Shown here: positions 8,299 through 16,357 of the stretch, piece after piece | Position numbering within the stretch: position 1 is the stretch's first letter | How the letters are laid out: every line of letters begins with the position of its first letter | NCBI GenBank assembly: GCA_015903995.1 | Contig: JABMDK010000011.1 | Span: 92,805-126,859 of the forward strand | Direction of reading: 5' to 3' | DNA length: 34,055 nt | From: Nitrospira sp. | GTDB lineage: Bacteria > Nitrospirota > Nitrospiria > Nitrospirales > Nitrospiraceae | Translations under genes and position numbers: made by a program | The notes under the pieces: generated by a model | Database searches by the model: none | What the model was told of the DNA's origin: nothing | What the model saw: only the letters and a program-made list of their open reading frames with translations

Positions 8299-8483
8299 CT
8301 AGCAGGCTGCGGAAAAACTCATTGCGACTTCTGTAGCCGTCACAGACATCGAGGTTGAGGACGATGCTGAATAGGCCCGCAGGAGCCGCAGCGAGCGAAG
8401 AGGCGAATCGTACTCTGGGCCGTACGTTGAGCCTCTGAGTGAGGCGAGAACGCCGCTGGCGGACTTTTTCCGCATCCTGCTAG
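8299..8483. repeat. 185-bp MITE-like element with 19-bp terminal inverted repeats
   Basis: The left end CTAGCAGGCTGCGGAAAAA and the inverted right end (CTAGCAGGATGCGGAAAAA when read on the minus strand) match at 18 of 19 bases. The interior has further dyads (for example GCCTCTGAGTGAGGC, 8431-8445) and no coding capacity. It lies between the PilZ gene and minor pilin set 2. Size, inverted ends and lack of genes fit a non-autonomous miniature element or a REP-like palindromic repeat. I believe similar CTAGCAGGATGC-ended repeats occur in Nitrospira genomes, but I could not confirm copy number here. Confidence 0.75.
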
Positions 8484-8582
8484 GAAAGTCATCACCTGTG
8501 ATTCTCAATCAGAAGATAGCCACCCTGTTGTACGAAACAGTACGACGCCTCTGCCGAAAATTGTCGTGCAGGAGCGCGAAAA

Positions 8583-8723
8583 ATGACCGCTCTTCACGAA
8601 CTTCTCGCAGACGGCAATTCCATTAAATCAAGAGGTTACAGGGGGTGCAGCCTCTATTTTGAGCGGCATGCCCCTTGCTCGATCAGGGGGTGCCATGGTG
8701 CAACCCACGCTCGGATCAAATAG
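8583..8723 (+). CDS. possible short ORF (46 codons) upstream of and overlapping fimT set 2
   Basis: ATG 8583 follows AGGAG (8570-8574) at a workable distance. The frame runs 46 codons and stops inside the next gene (TAG 8721-8723). The predicted peptide has several Cys, Arg and His residues and no similarity I recognise. It might be a translated leader that influences the pilin gene start at 8695, or chance. Nothing else supports it. Confidence 0.2.
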   Translation: MTALHELLADGNSIKSRGYRGCSLYFERHAPCSIRGCHGATHARIK

Positions 8724-9258
8724 AGGACCATTGGGGCAGAGCGGATATACGCTCCTGGAATTGATGATCGTCGTCGCGATCATCGGGGTGATCGCAGGCA
8801 TTGGAGGAGTCAATTTTGGGGTGTGGAAATCTCGCGCGGACTTGAAGGAAACGGTTCAACTTGTCAGGAACGAATTGGCTGTCGCACGCATGATGTCGAT
8901 GAGCCGAAATGTGTCGGTGACCACGACGATCACGGTCGTGCCGACGTTGGTCACAGCAGTAACCACCAATACGAATACAGGGGCCCAGCTTTCTACCTTA
9001 TCGAGCAAGATTACCCGTATAGATGGCATTACCAATCAAACTGGAGGTGGGCCTGGTCAGCCACCGGTCTTTACGGCAGGGCCGAGTGCTACTGTTCAAT
9101 TCAACTCTATGGGGTATCGAGTCGGAGGAAACGTGCCGGGGTCACAGAATCAGGTCATTGGCCTTGTCAATGACCTGGGGAATACGTATGCCATTCGAAT
9201 CAGTCCTCGTGGGGTGGTGGACTGGTGTCCGAGTCAATTCTGCATTGGGACTCGCTAG
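8695..9258 (+). CDS. FimT/GspH-type minor pilin (set 2)
   Basis: A 187-residue prepilin. From ATG 8695 the leader is MVQPTLGSNRGPLGQSG, then the cleavage site and helix YTLLELMIVVAIIGVIAGIG with Tyr+1 and Glu+5. The chosen start has a G-rich Shine-Dalgarno-like run (GGGGG, 8685-8690 region). ATG 8668 and TTG 8659 are possible alternatives that give longer leaders. A GspH/FimT domain follows (LVRNELAVARMMSMSRNVSV), and the C-terminus has a cysteine pair (DWCPSQFCIG) likely to form a disulfide in the periplasm. It opens the second minor pilin cluster, leading to PilY1. The start codon region can fold into a nested hairpin. Confidence 0.83.
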   Translation: MVQPTLGSNRGPLGQSGYTLLELMIVVAIIGVIAGIGGVNFGVWKSRADLKETVQLVRNELAVARMMSMSRNVSVTTTITVVPTLVTAVTTNTNTGAQLSTLSSKITRIDGITNQTGGGPGQPPVFTAGPSATVQFNSMGYRVGGNVPGSQNQVIGLVNDLGNTYAIRISPRGVVDWCPSQFCIGTR

Positions 9259-9267
9259 TAGGATGAA

Positions 9268-9888
9268 ATGATGAAATTCGTACGAACAGAGTCAGGATTC
9301 ACGCTGCTGGAAGGCATGATTGCCACCGTCATCTTGTCTGTCGGCGTGATTGCCATGACCGCGATGCAAGGGATTGCCATCACGCGCAACGTCGATTCGA
9401 CGGAACTCACGGTCGCGACCAATCTGGCCTCGGAAATGCTGGAGCGGATCCAGTTCAATGCGATGCAAGGGATTGCCATCACGCGCAACGTCGATTCGAC
9501 GGAACTCACGGTCGCGACCAATCTGGCCTCGGAAATGCTGGAGCGGATCCAGTTCAATCGTCGGAATGTCACGGTCTATAACGGCCTGGACATCAACACC
9601 GCCAATCCCCTTCCCAATCCGTGTGCCTTTCCTGTCACGCAAACCATGGCTCAGGGAGATTGTGTCCAATGGCAGGCGATGATGAGGAATCAAGGAGCCT
9701 CAGGGATCAGTCAGGCCTCGCAGTTGAATGGAGTGCGAGGGGTGGTGACGGTCACTCCAGTTGTGACTAATCCACCACTGTTCCAAAGCACGGTATCCGT
9801 TGTGGTCACGTGGACCGGACGATCAATGGGCACGACGGCAGCATCCCCACGAAGAGTAACATTGAATACAACGATTGCACCTGAATAA
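9268..9888 (+). CDS. pilV: PilV-type minor pilin with an in-frame 33-residue tandem duplication (set 2)
   Basis: A 206-residue prepilin with leader MMKFVRTESG and helix FTLLEGMIATVILSVGVIAM, Phe+1 and Glu+5. Residues 32-64 (starting AMQGIAITRNVDSTEL) are repeated exactly as residues 65-97, encoded by two identical 99-bp blocks. The repeated part is the periplasmic half of the long N-terminal alpha helix and the start of the globular domain, which normally occurs once. The rest (RRNVTVYNGLD onward) looks like a normal PilV domain with a Cys pair. If real, the duplication lengthens the helical stalk by about 50 angstroms or forces a loop. It follows fimT set 2 after 9 bp. Confidence 0.85.
   Translation: MMKFVRTESGFTLLEGMIATVILSVGVIAMTAMQGIAITRNVDSTELTVATNLASEMLERIQFNAMQGIAITRNVDSTELTVATNLASEMLERIQFNRRNVTVYNGLDINTANPLPNPCAFPVTQTMAQGDCVQWQAMMRNQGASGISQASQLNGVRGVVTVTPVVTNPPLFQSTVSVVVTWTGRSMGTTAASPRRVTLNTTIAPE
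9361..9558 (+). repeat. perfect 99-bp tandem direct repeat inside pilV (set 2)
   Basis: Bases 9361-9459 and 9460-9558 are identical throughout. The unit starts GCGATGCAAGGGATTGCC and ends GGATCCAGTTCAAT. Its length is a multiple of three, so the reading frame is kept. The lack of any difference, even at silent positions, points to a recent event or to an assembly artefact. Confidence 0.97.
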
Positions 9889-9905
9889 GGGGAACGTGGC
9901 AGGGA

Positions 9906-11042
9906 ATGGAACAGCATAAGATCCAGATGAGCAATCAGGACGGGATGACGTTGGTCGAACTGATGTTTGCCGCCACCATTGCAGTGGGCATTGTCGCCGC
10001 CGGGCTGGCCGTGGTGACGTCGTTCGAACGGTCCAATGCCACCACAGGGCAAACGGGGGAAACGCAGCAGAACGTGCGGAACGCCATGGAAATGATTGCC
10101 CGAGATATCAGACAAGCAGGATTCGGAAAGATCGCAGCGGTCGGCAACTGTCCAACAGCGATTGTCCCTCAGGATAATGCCGCTGCCGGGCCGGACACGG
10201 GACCCGATCGTATCAGCCTCGTTGTGCCGATTGGAAACTCGGTAGGGACGGTGACCAGGCCGCCCTGGATACTACAAGGTCCAATTGGCCCAGGCTTCGT
10301 TACGCTGATACTTGCGTCTGCGCAGGCCGTGACGGATATGACGACTGAGTGGGGTGGCGGAACTTTAGTCGGAGCCACGGTGAGTATTGCAGGGAGTGCA
10401 ACAGCTACGGTAACCGCGGCCGGTGGATCAACGATCACCATCACACCGATACCGGCTCCGGTGGCCTTTGGTGCCAATACACCGGTGTATTTGCTGCAGT
10501 GCATCACCTATCAAATTATTCCGCCGCCGGATGTGAATGGGCTCTGTGATGGTCGCTTCCCATGTCTGGTTCGCGGCGTGGGGACAGGGGGGCTGGATTG
10601 CAATACGCCCAATAGTCGGTGCCTCTCCATTGCCGACGAAATCGAAGATCTTCAATTTGCCTACGCCTGCGACGGGTGTAATTTGGGACTTAATGGCGGA
10701 GTTCCGGACAGCATCATTGACGATCAGGCCGGGAGTGGCCCTGGGTTCGATCAGCTGGATTTCGTCAGCAATAACAGTTGGAATCTTGGGCAGATGACGC
10801 CGGACAAAATCAGTTTAGTGCAAGTGAACATCGTCGGACGTGAACGTTCCGCAGATCAAGGAGTGGGGGAAGGAATCGCAGCCGGCCGAGTCGTGCAAGC
10901 GCAACCGTTACAAGTGTCCGATCACAACCATGGGGCCGGGCTCTTTGCGGCCGGTGATTTTGCCGGGCTCAATCCACCCTATACCTCGACCCGACGGCGC
11001 ATGTTCACGCGAACGATAGAGGTGCGCAATCCAGGGCGTTAG
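9906..11042 (+). CDS. pilW: PilW-type minor pilin (set 2)
   Basis: A 378-residue prepilin. The leader MEQHKIQMSNQDG is followed by MTLVELMFAATIAVGIVAAG, with Met+1 and Glu+5. The family-typical helix extension QQNVRNAMEMIARDIRQAGFG comes next, and then a long globular domain. Several cysteines (for example CNTPNSRC and CDGCNLG) suggest disulfides in the periplasm. The IADEIEDLQFAYACDG segment corresponds to the PilW motif also present in the set 1 paralogue. It is larger than set 1 PilW (252 residues), mainly by a Gly/Thr/Ala-rich insert around 120-190. The start is 17 bp after pilV, and the stop touches the PilX gene region. Confidence 0.86.
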   Translation: MEQHKIQMSNQDGMTLVELMFAATIAVGIVAAGLAVVTSFERSNATTGQTGETQQNVRNAMEMIARDIRQAGFGKIAAVGNCPTAIVPQDNAAAGPDTGPDRISLVVPIGNSVGTVTRPPWILQGPIGPGFVTLILASAQAVTDMTTEWGGGTLVGATVSIAGSATATVTAAGGSTITITPIPAPVAFGANTPVYLLQCITYQIIPPPDVNGLCDGRFPCLVRGVGTGGLDCNTPNSRCLSIADEIEDLQFAYACDGCNLGLNGGVPDSIIDDQAGSGPGFDQLDFVSNNSWNLGQMTPDKISLVQVNIVGRERSADQGVGEGIAAGRVVQAQPLQVSDHNHGAGLFAAGDFAGLNPPYTSTRRRMFTRTIEVRNPGR

Positions 11043-11062
11043 TGATGCGAAGGAGAATTAGC

Positions 11063-11698
11063 GTGGTCACCATAGGCTCAAAAACAAGACGGCATGGATT
11101 TCTGGAGGATGAACGAGGATTTGCCCTCTTTGGTGTATTTCTGACCATCCTCATGATGACGGCACTTGGGATTGCCGCGATGACGATGACGGGGCTGGAG
11201 AATCGGATGGCTGGATTTGCCAACTCCACAGACGCCGCGGCCGCAGCCGCCGAGTCCTGCATAGGAACCGGCACCAACATTATTCTTCAAACCTTACAGG
11301 AACGACAAGTTCCTGCCATCTATGTCGGGGCCGCGGCCGTGATTCCATCCAATGCCGAAAACGCAGGCACGCCACCCACGCTCACGCAAGAGATTATGGG
11401 ACAAAAGGACAATGACACAGACTCCCCCGGTCCTTCTCCGGATATTCAGATGACCGTCGGGCCCTTTAGGGTAGACGGCGATATCGATCGCCTATACATC
11501 AAGCAAAGATCAGGTGGATCATTGCAGTTCGCGGCTGGGTATGAGGGGGCCGCACAGGGAGCTGGCGGTGGTGGTGCCGAAGCCTATTATCAGATCGATT
11601 GTACGGCCACACTCACGGCGACCGGTGCGACGAGTCGGATACGGGCGGTTTATGCCTGTGTCAGTGCGGCTGGAGAAAGCTGTCAGCGGAAGATCTAG
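11063..11698 (+). CDS. pilX: PilX-type minor pilin / pilus assembly protein (set 2)
   Basis: A 211-residue protein from GTG 11063, chosen because AGGAG (11051-11055) lies 7 bases upstream. An in-frame GTG 11042 or ATG 11045 would overlap the pilW stop but lacks a ribosome-binding site. The N-terminal helix GFALFGVFLTILMMTALGIA is PilX-like and, as in set 1, lacks Glu+5 (glycine instead). The segment after the helix is Ala-rich (NSTDAAAAAAESCI). The C-terminal domain has three cysteines, two of which can pair near the end (CTATL, YACVSAAGESC). The position directly before the PilY2-like and PilY1 genes matches the order of classical minor pilin operons. Confidence 0.84.
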   Translation: MVTIGSKTRRHGFLEDERGFALFGVFLTILMMTALGIAAMTMTGLENRMAGFANSTDAAAAAAESCIGTGTNIILQTLQERQVPAIYVGAAAVIPSNAENAGTPPTLTQEIMGQKDNDTDSPGPSPDIQMTVGPFRVDGDIDRLYIKQRSGGSLQFAAGYEGAAQGAGGGGAEAYYQIDCTATLTATGATSRIRAVYACVSAAGESCQRKI

Positions 11699-11716
11699 GT
11701 CTAAATGGAGGGTGCA

Positions 11717-12061
11717 ATGCAGCACAACGAGAGACGCACATTCAGGGCGATCTCAAGGCTGGTGCTTCTGGCGTGCATGGTCGGGATATGTGGCATCACG
11801 GTTGAGATAGGCCTCTGTACCAGCTCAATAGCCGACGACACAAGTCCCTATGCGGGTATGAAAAAAGGGTCGATCAATGCAGTCATGGAACGCGCGATCC
11901 GTATCGATCGAACGGACTTCGAACTGGCCGCACAGGTAGAAATCACAGACCAGTATCGCCGGCCGGTTTTGTTAAAGGATCTCGAATCCGGTCACAATGT
12001 GTTCTTTCTGGTAGATCAGAAAAATAAGATTACAAAGGTCATCTTGTTAATCCCAAGCTAG
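11717..12061 (+). CDS. small exported PilY2-like protein
   Basis: A 114-residue protein from ATG 11717 with GGAGG five bases upstream. A basic start and a hydrophobic stretch (LVLLACMVGICGI) form a probable signal peptide or anchor. The mature part is a small beta-rich domain (GSINAVMERAIRIDRTDFEL to HNVFFLVDQKNKITKVILL). This layout of a G-x-I start and a final V-x-F-x3-D-x3-K-I-x2-I-x2-P resembles the small PilY2-type proteins found beside pilY1. Similarity is judged by pattern only, so the name is tentative. It is encoded between PilX and PilY1, suggesting a helper role in PilY1 stability or pilus assembly. Confidence 0.6.
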   Translation: MQHNERRTFRAISRLVLLACMVGICGITVEIGLCTSSIADDTSPYAGMKKGSINAVMERAIRIDRTDFELAAQVEITDQYRRPVLLKDLESGHNVFFLVDQKNKITKVILLIPS

Positions 12062-12112
12062 GGCTGTATGGCTGGGAATGCCTCGTCTAGGTTGTGTAAG
12101 GAGGGTATCACC

Positions 12113-15100
12113 ATGAATGGCTGTTCCATCGCCACTTCAATCCGGCTCACGCTTGGACTGACAGTCGTCTTAGGAGTCAGTTTCGCCCATGCAGCGGCGC
12201 CGCCTGCGCCGACGATGGCTCAGTACACTGCCGAGCCTCCCTTCCTGACCGAAGCAGTCGCCCCCAATATTCTCCTGCTCATGGATATCTCCGGGAGCAT
12301 GAGAGAGTCGGCTTACCATAATGCAGCTGAGGTGTACGATGCCAACAAGCCATACTATGGGTATTTTGATCGGGAGCGATGCTATAGTTATAGCTCAAAT
12401 ACGTTCACAGCAGGCGTTGCAAGAGCATCTACACCGAGTACCTGTACTACTGGATCGGACAAATGGGATGGGAACTTTCTCAATTACATCACGCAGACCA
12501 GGTTTGAGATCACGAAATGGGTCATGATGGGAGGGAAGTGTGCACCCCGATCCATCAATGGGACCTGTTATCCCGGTGGGAAACTCCAATTAGAAACCGA
12601 TGAGCTGGTCAATGCGGTCGACAATATCAATGGCACCGGGTTTACCCCGTTCAACACCACCAAATGTTACCTGAGGGATGGGAGTAATCTCAAAGTCTTG
12701 GATAGTGGGTGCGGCGGCTCGTCAAGCAGTTTTAGTCTCACAGCCGAAATTGCCTCGGAGCCTCAGGGCGTGTTCCAACAAATCGGGGACAAGGCTCGAT
12801 TTGGGCTCATGGTCTTCAACAAGACATCAGGTGGAGGGGCGGCAGACGGGGGACACATCGTCTCGAACCTCGGCGATAACATGACCAGCATGGTAAATGC
12901 CATCGAGAATGCGAAGACAGGAGGATCGACTCCGCTATCTGAGTCCCTCTATGAGGCGACTCGGTACTTCGCTCAAATCAAGCCGGCCTATGCCAACTCC
13001 GACTACTCCTACGGTGTGAAGAACAAGGATCCCTATTACTACACCTCTCCTTGGGCGGATAACCCACAGTACGTCAAGTGTTGTAAGAGCTTCGTAATGA
13101 TTTTCACGGATGGACAGCCCACGGAAGACTTGGCCATTCCGTCTGAACTGATGGACTATGCCCATACCAGCGGGATCCATGCACCGGTCGGGTTTGTCGG
13201 CACAGGTCATTGTGCCGGCAAGGAAGGTTGTACCGAGGATCATGGTTCTTCGCCTCACACTGGTCATGGTGGAGGCTTAACTAATCATATTACCCATGTC
13301 GACCATCATGATAATTGCTCGGCCTATTATGGAGGCGTCTCGACGGCCAACGACGTCTGTTGGGAGAAGGGGTCCCATTACCTCGACGATGTCGCCTACT
13401 TCGCCCATACGACAGACTTGCGTCAGGGGACCATCCCGGTTCTGAGCGAAGGCGGACAGGATCTTGATGGGTTCCAGAATTTAACCGTCTATACGTTTTT
13501 TGCGTTTGGAACGGGCTCGAATATTCTCAAGGATACGGCCAAGTTGGGCGCGTTTGAAGACCGGAATGGCAACAATAAATTCGATGCCGGCGACAGCTGG
13601 GATCAATACAACAACTATACAGGAGCAGCCGGAGCCGATGGACTGCCGGATGCCTATTTTGAATCCTCCAATGCGGAGGATATGCGCGATCGTTTTGTGG
13701 CGGCCATTAACAGTATTCTCCGTCGGAGCCAGTCCGGGACCTCCATTTCGGTGTTGGCTACCTCGGGGACGGGAGAAGGAGCGATGTATCAGTCGTTTTT
13801 CTACCCGAGTACGAATGAACCTGCCACCAACAAAGAGGTTCGATGGACAGGCTATACCCAAGGGTTGTGGGTCGATAAGTTCGGCAATATACGAGAAGAC
13901 ACCCATGCGGACCATCTACTGATTCTTAACGAAGATCATATCGTGAAGACGATCATCGATCCGACGACGGGCGATGTCGGTATTCAACGGTTCCTTGACA
14001 GCGATGCCGATGGGAAGGCCGACAACCCGTCAGCACCCTTGCCGACTATTCCCTTGAAAGAGGTGAAGGGGATCTGGGAGGCCGGGAAGCAACTGGCAAA
14101 GATGAGCCACACGAATCGCCGAATCTTGACATGGGTTGATGTGAACAATGATGGAGTGGTTGACTCGGGAAAAGATAAGCAAGGCCAAACGGAGGGCATT
14201 CATACTGCGGTGTCGGGAGAAGTGATCCCCTTCACGACGGCTAGCGCGGCCCTGCTGAAAGAGTATCTGAGGGCCGATGCTGATAGCCCGACAACTAATC
14301 CGTTCAAATCGGTGGATATCATTCAATTTATCCGTGGGTGCTACGATACAAGCCCCTCCGGACCCTGTCCCCAATCTGCTGTGTTACGTGATCGTCGTTT
14401 AGATGTGCCTGGATTGGGGCTAGCCGTATGGAAATTCGGCGACCCGGTTCATTCCACACCCACGATCGTATCGCAGCCACGGGAATCGTACGACTTTATC
14501 TACGGTGATCCAGGCTATTTAAACTTTTTCAAGCGATGGAAGAACCGCAGGCACGTTGCCTATGTGGGAGCGAATGATGGAATGCTCCATGCCTTCAACG
14601 GGGGCTTCTATAACCGAGGTGATGATACGACCACGCCGGAAGTGGAACATGGGTGGTTCTCCAATAAAGAGACGAGTGATGGGCGGGGGCAAGAGCTCGG
14701 CGATGAACTCTGGGGCTTTATTCCCTATGAACTCTTACCGCACCTTCGTTGGTTGGCGCAGGCCGACTATACCCACGTGTACTATGTGGATCTCAAGCCA
14801 AAGGTGACGGATGTGCGAATTTTTGATCCCGAACCTGCCTGTGCCTCAGATCCATTAGCGCCGACCTGTATTCACCCGAACGGATGGGGCACTATTCTTA
14901 TCGGGGGATTCCGCATGGGCGGGAGTTGCGGTGCGTGCGGGGCAGGCGGCGCCCCAACCATGACAGCGAGTATCGGAGGAACCTACCGCAACTTCTACAC
15001 GGCCTATTTTGCTCTCGATATTACGGATCCCGATGCGGAACCCAAGCTGCTCTGGTCGTTCAGCGACTCAGAGATGGGCTTATCGACCAGCTATCCTGCT

Positions 15101-16357
15101 GTGGTACGAATGAATCCGCCCGGTCAAAAAACCTGCCCATTGGTGGGAACCTGCGATGATGTATGGATTGCCGTGTTTGGATCAGGTGCGACGGGATATG
15201 ATGGGCGAATCGGGCAGGTAGGGAAGTTCTACGCGGTCGATATTAAGATCGGTCCAAGGAAAGGTACGGGAGCCAGCGCATCCAAAGTTTACATGACGTT
15301 TCCGATTAAAGATGCATCAGGAGCCGACCTCGATACCTTTCTCGGCGATTTGGTCAGTATCGATCGCGACCTGGATTATCGTGCTGATGCCATCTTCGGC
15401 GGGTCAGTGATTAATGACGGCAGTCTACCCTGGAGAGGGCGGATGTACCGGCTGACGACCGGTGAATGTATTGCCGCCCCCTGTTCTGCTTCGAAGTGGG
15501 GATATGATTTGTCAGGAAGCCACGTGCCTACCGAGGTCTTGGATGACTTTTCTCCCTATCCGTCAGGGACCCCAATACAAGCCGGGCCGATGGTAGCCGC
15601 GCCGGGCCTTGCCGTCGACGATGGAAACAAGTTGTGGATCTTTTTCGGAACCGGGCGGTTCTTCGGCAATGTCGACAAGACCAATCCCGATCCACAGCGG
15701 TTGTACGGCGTGAAAGATTCTGTGCTGAGCGGGGATTGTACAGAAGCGAGTATAGATAAGTGTAAGGCGACTTCGCTCGTGAATGTTTCCGATGTCTCTG
15801 TGTGTGTCGTCTGTGCGACGGGAAAGAATCAAGTCACTTCAACGGCACTTGCAAGTGTCACGAAGATTCAAGGAACCGATCCGACCACGACCTTGCAAGG
15901 TCTAGTGCAAAGCAAGGACGGGTGGTTTGCCAATCTTACGACCACACGGGAGAGGTCGATTACGTCGCCGACCGTGCTCGGCGGGATCGTGTTCTACCCC
16001 ACGTATGTCCCGCAGGACGATCTGTGTAAGTCGGCTGGTGACGGCTACCTCTACGGCCTGTTCTATCAAACCGGGAGTGCCATGAGCACGCCGGTTCTAG
16101 GGACCTACGCATCAGGGGGCAGCACGATGGCGAATACGAAGGTCGCCATTGGCGAAGGCACAGGACTGCTTTCGGTGATGGCCGTTCACATCGGCGCCCA
16201 AGGATCCGGGGCCGGTGGTGCTGGGGCTGCTGGCAGTGGGTGTCAGACAGGTATTACAGGAATCATGCAATCGAGCGCGGGATTGACCAACACGATTTGC
16301 ACGAATCCTGGATCTGTGACAAGCAGGTATGTCGCATGGATCAATCTGCGCGAGTGA
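12113..16357 (+). CDS. pilY1: PilY1-type pilus tip adhesin / assembly factor
   Basis: A 1414-residue exported protein. ATG 12113 has AAGGAGG eight bases upstream, and the upstream ATG 12068 is not needed. The signal peptide is SIRLTLGLTVVLGVSFAHA. A von Willebrand A domain begins at about residue 50 with an intact MIDAS motif D58-I-S-G-S. It contains a His/Cys-rich insert at about 350-405. Three EF-hand-like calcium loops follow, near 483 (DRNGNNKFDAGD), 628 (DSDADGKAD) and 676 (DVNNDGVVD). The C-terminal half (about 760-1350) is the PilC/PilY1 beta-propeller, starting VWKFGDPVHSTPTIV. PilY1 primes pilus assembly with minor pilins and can act in adhesion and surface sensing. At 1414 residues it is longer than the roughly 1160 of Pseudomonas PilY1. 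Confidence 0.93.
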   Translation: MNGCSIATSIRLTLGLTVVLGVSFAHAAAPPAPTMAQYTAEPPFLTEAVAPNILLLMDISGSMRESAYHNAAEVYDANKPYYGYFDRERCYSYSSNTFTAGVARASTPSTCTTGSDKWDGNFLNYITQTRFEITKWVMMGGKCAPRSINGTCYPGGKLQLETDELVNAVDNINGTGFTPFNTTKCYLRDGSNLKVLDSGCGGSSSSFSLTAEIASEPQGVFQQIGDKARFGLMVFNKTSGGGAADGGHIVSNLGDNMTSMVNAIENAKTGGSTPLSESLYEATRYFAQIKPAYANSDYSYGVKNKDPYYYTSPWADNPQYVKCCKSFVMIFTDGQPTEDLAIPSELMDYAHTSGIHAPVGFVGTGHCAGKEGCTEDHGSSPHTGHGGGLTNHITHVDHHDNCSAYYGGVSTANDVCWEKGSHYLDDVAYFAHTTDLRQGTIPVLSEGGQDLDGFQNLTVYTFFAFGTGSNILKDTAKLGAFEDRNGNNKFDAGDSWDQYNNYTGAAGADGLPDAYFESSNAEDMRDRFVAAINSILRRSQSGTSISVLATSGTGEGAMYQSFFYPSTNEPATNKEVRWTGYTQGLWVDKFGNIREDTHADHLLILNEDHIVKTIIDPTTGDVGIQRFLDSDADGKADNPSAPLPTIPLKEVKGIWEAGKQLAKMSHTNRRILTWVDVNNDGVVDSGKDKQGQTEGIHTAVSGEVIPFTTASAALLKEYLRADADSPTTNPFKSVDIIQFIRGCYDTSPSGPCPQSAVLRDRRLDVPGLGLAVWKFGDPVHSTPTIVSQPRESYDFIYGDPGYLNFFKRWKNRRHVAYVGANDGMLHAFNGGFYNRGDDTTTPEVEHGWFSNKETSDGRGQELGDELWGFIPYELLPHLRWLAQADYTHVYYVDLKPKVTDVRIFDPEPACASDPLAPTCIHPNGWGTILIGGFRMGGSCGACGAGGAPTMTASIGGTYRNFYTAYFALDITDPDAEPKLLWSFSDSEMGLSTSYPAVVRMNPPGQKTCPLVGTCDDVWIAVFGSGATGYDGRIGQVGKFYAVDIKIGPRKGTGASASKVYMTFPIKDASGADLDTFLGDLVSIDRDLDYRADAIFGGSVINDGSLPWRGRMYRLTTGECIAAPCSASKWGYDLSGSHVPTEVLDDFSPYPSGTPIQAGPMVAAPGLAVDDGNKLWIFFGTGRFFGNVDKTNPDPQRLYGVKDSVLSGDCTEASIDKCKATSLVNVSDVSVCVVCATGKNQVTSTALASVTKIQGTDPTTTLQGLVQSKDGWFANLTTTRERSITSPTVLGGIVFYPTYVPQDDLCKSAGDGYLYGLFYQTGSAMSTPVLGTYASGGSTMANTKVAIGEGTGLLSVMAVHIGAQGSGAGGAGAAGSGCQTGITGIMQSSAGLTNTICTNPGSVTSRYVAWINLRE

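Noticed and set aside
8483..8690. A c-di-GMP-I riboswitch before minor pilin set 2
   Set aside because: None of the conserved aptamer blocks of that class could be found, despite the PilZ gene nearby.
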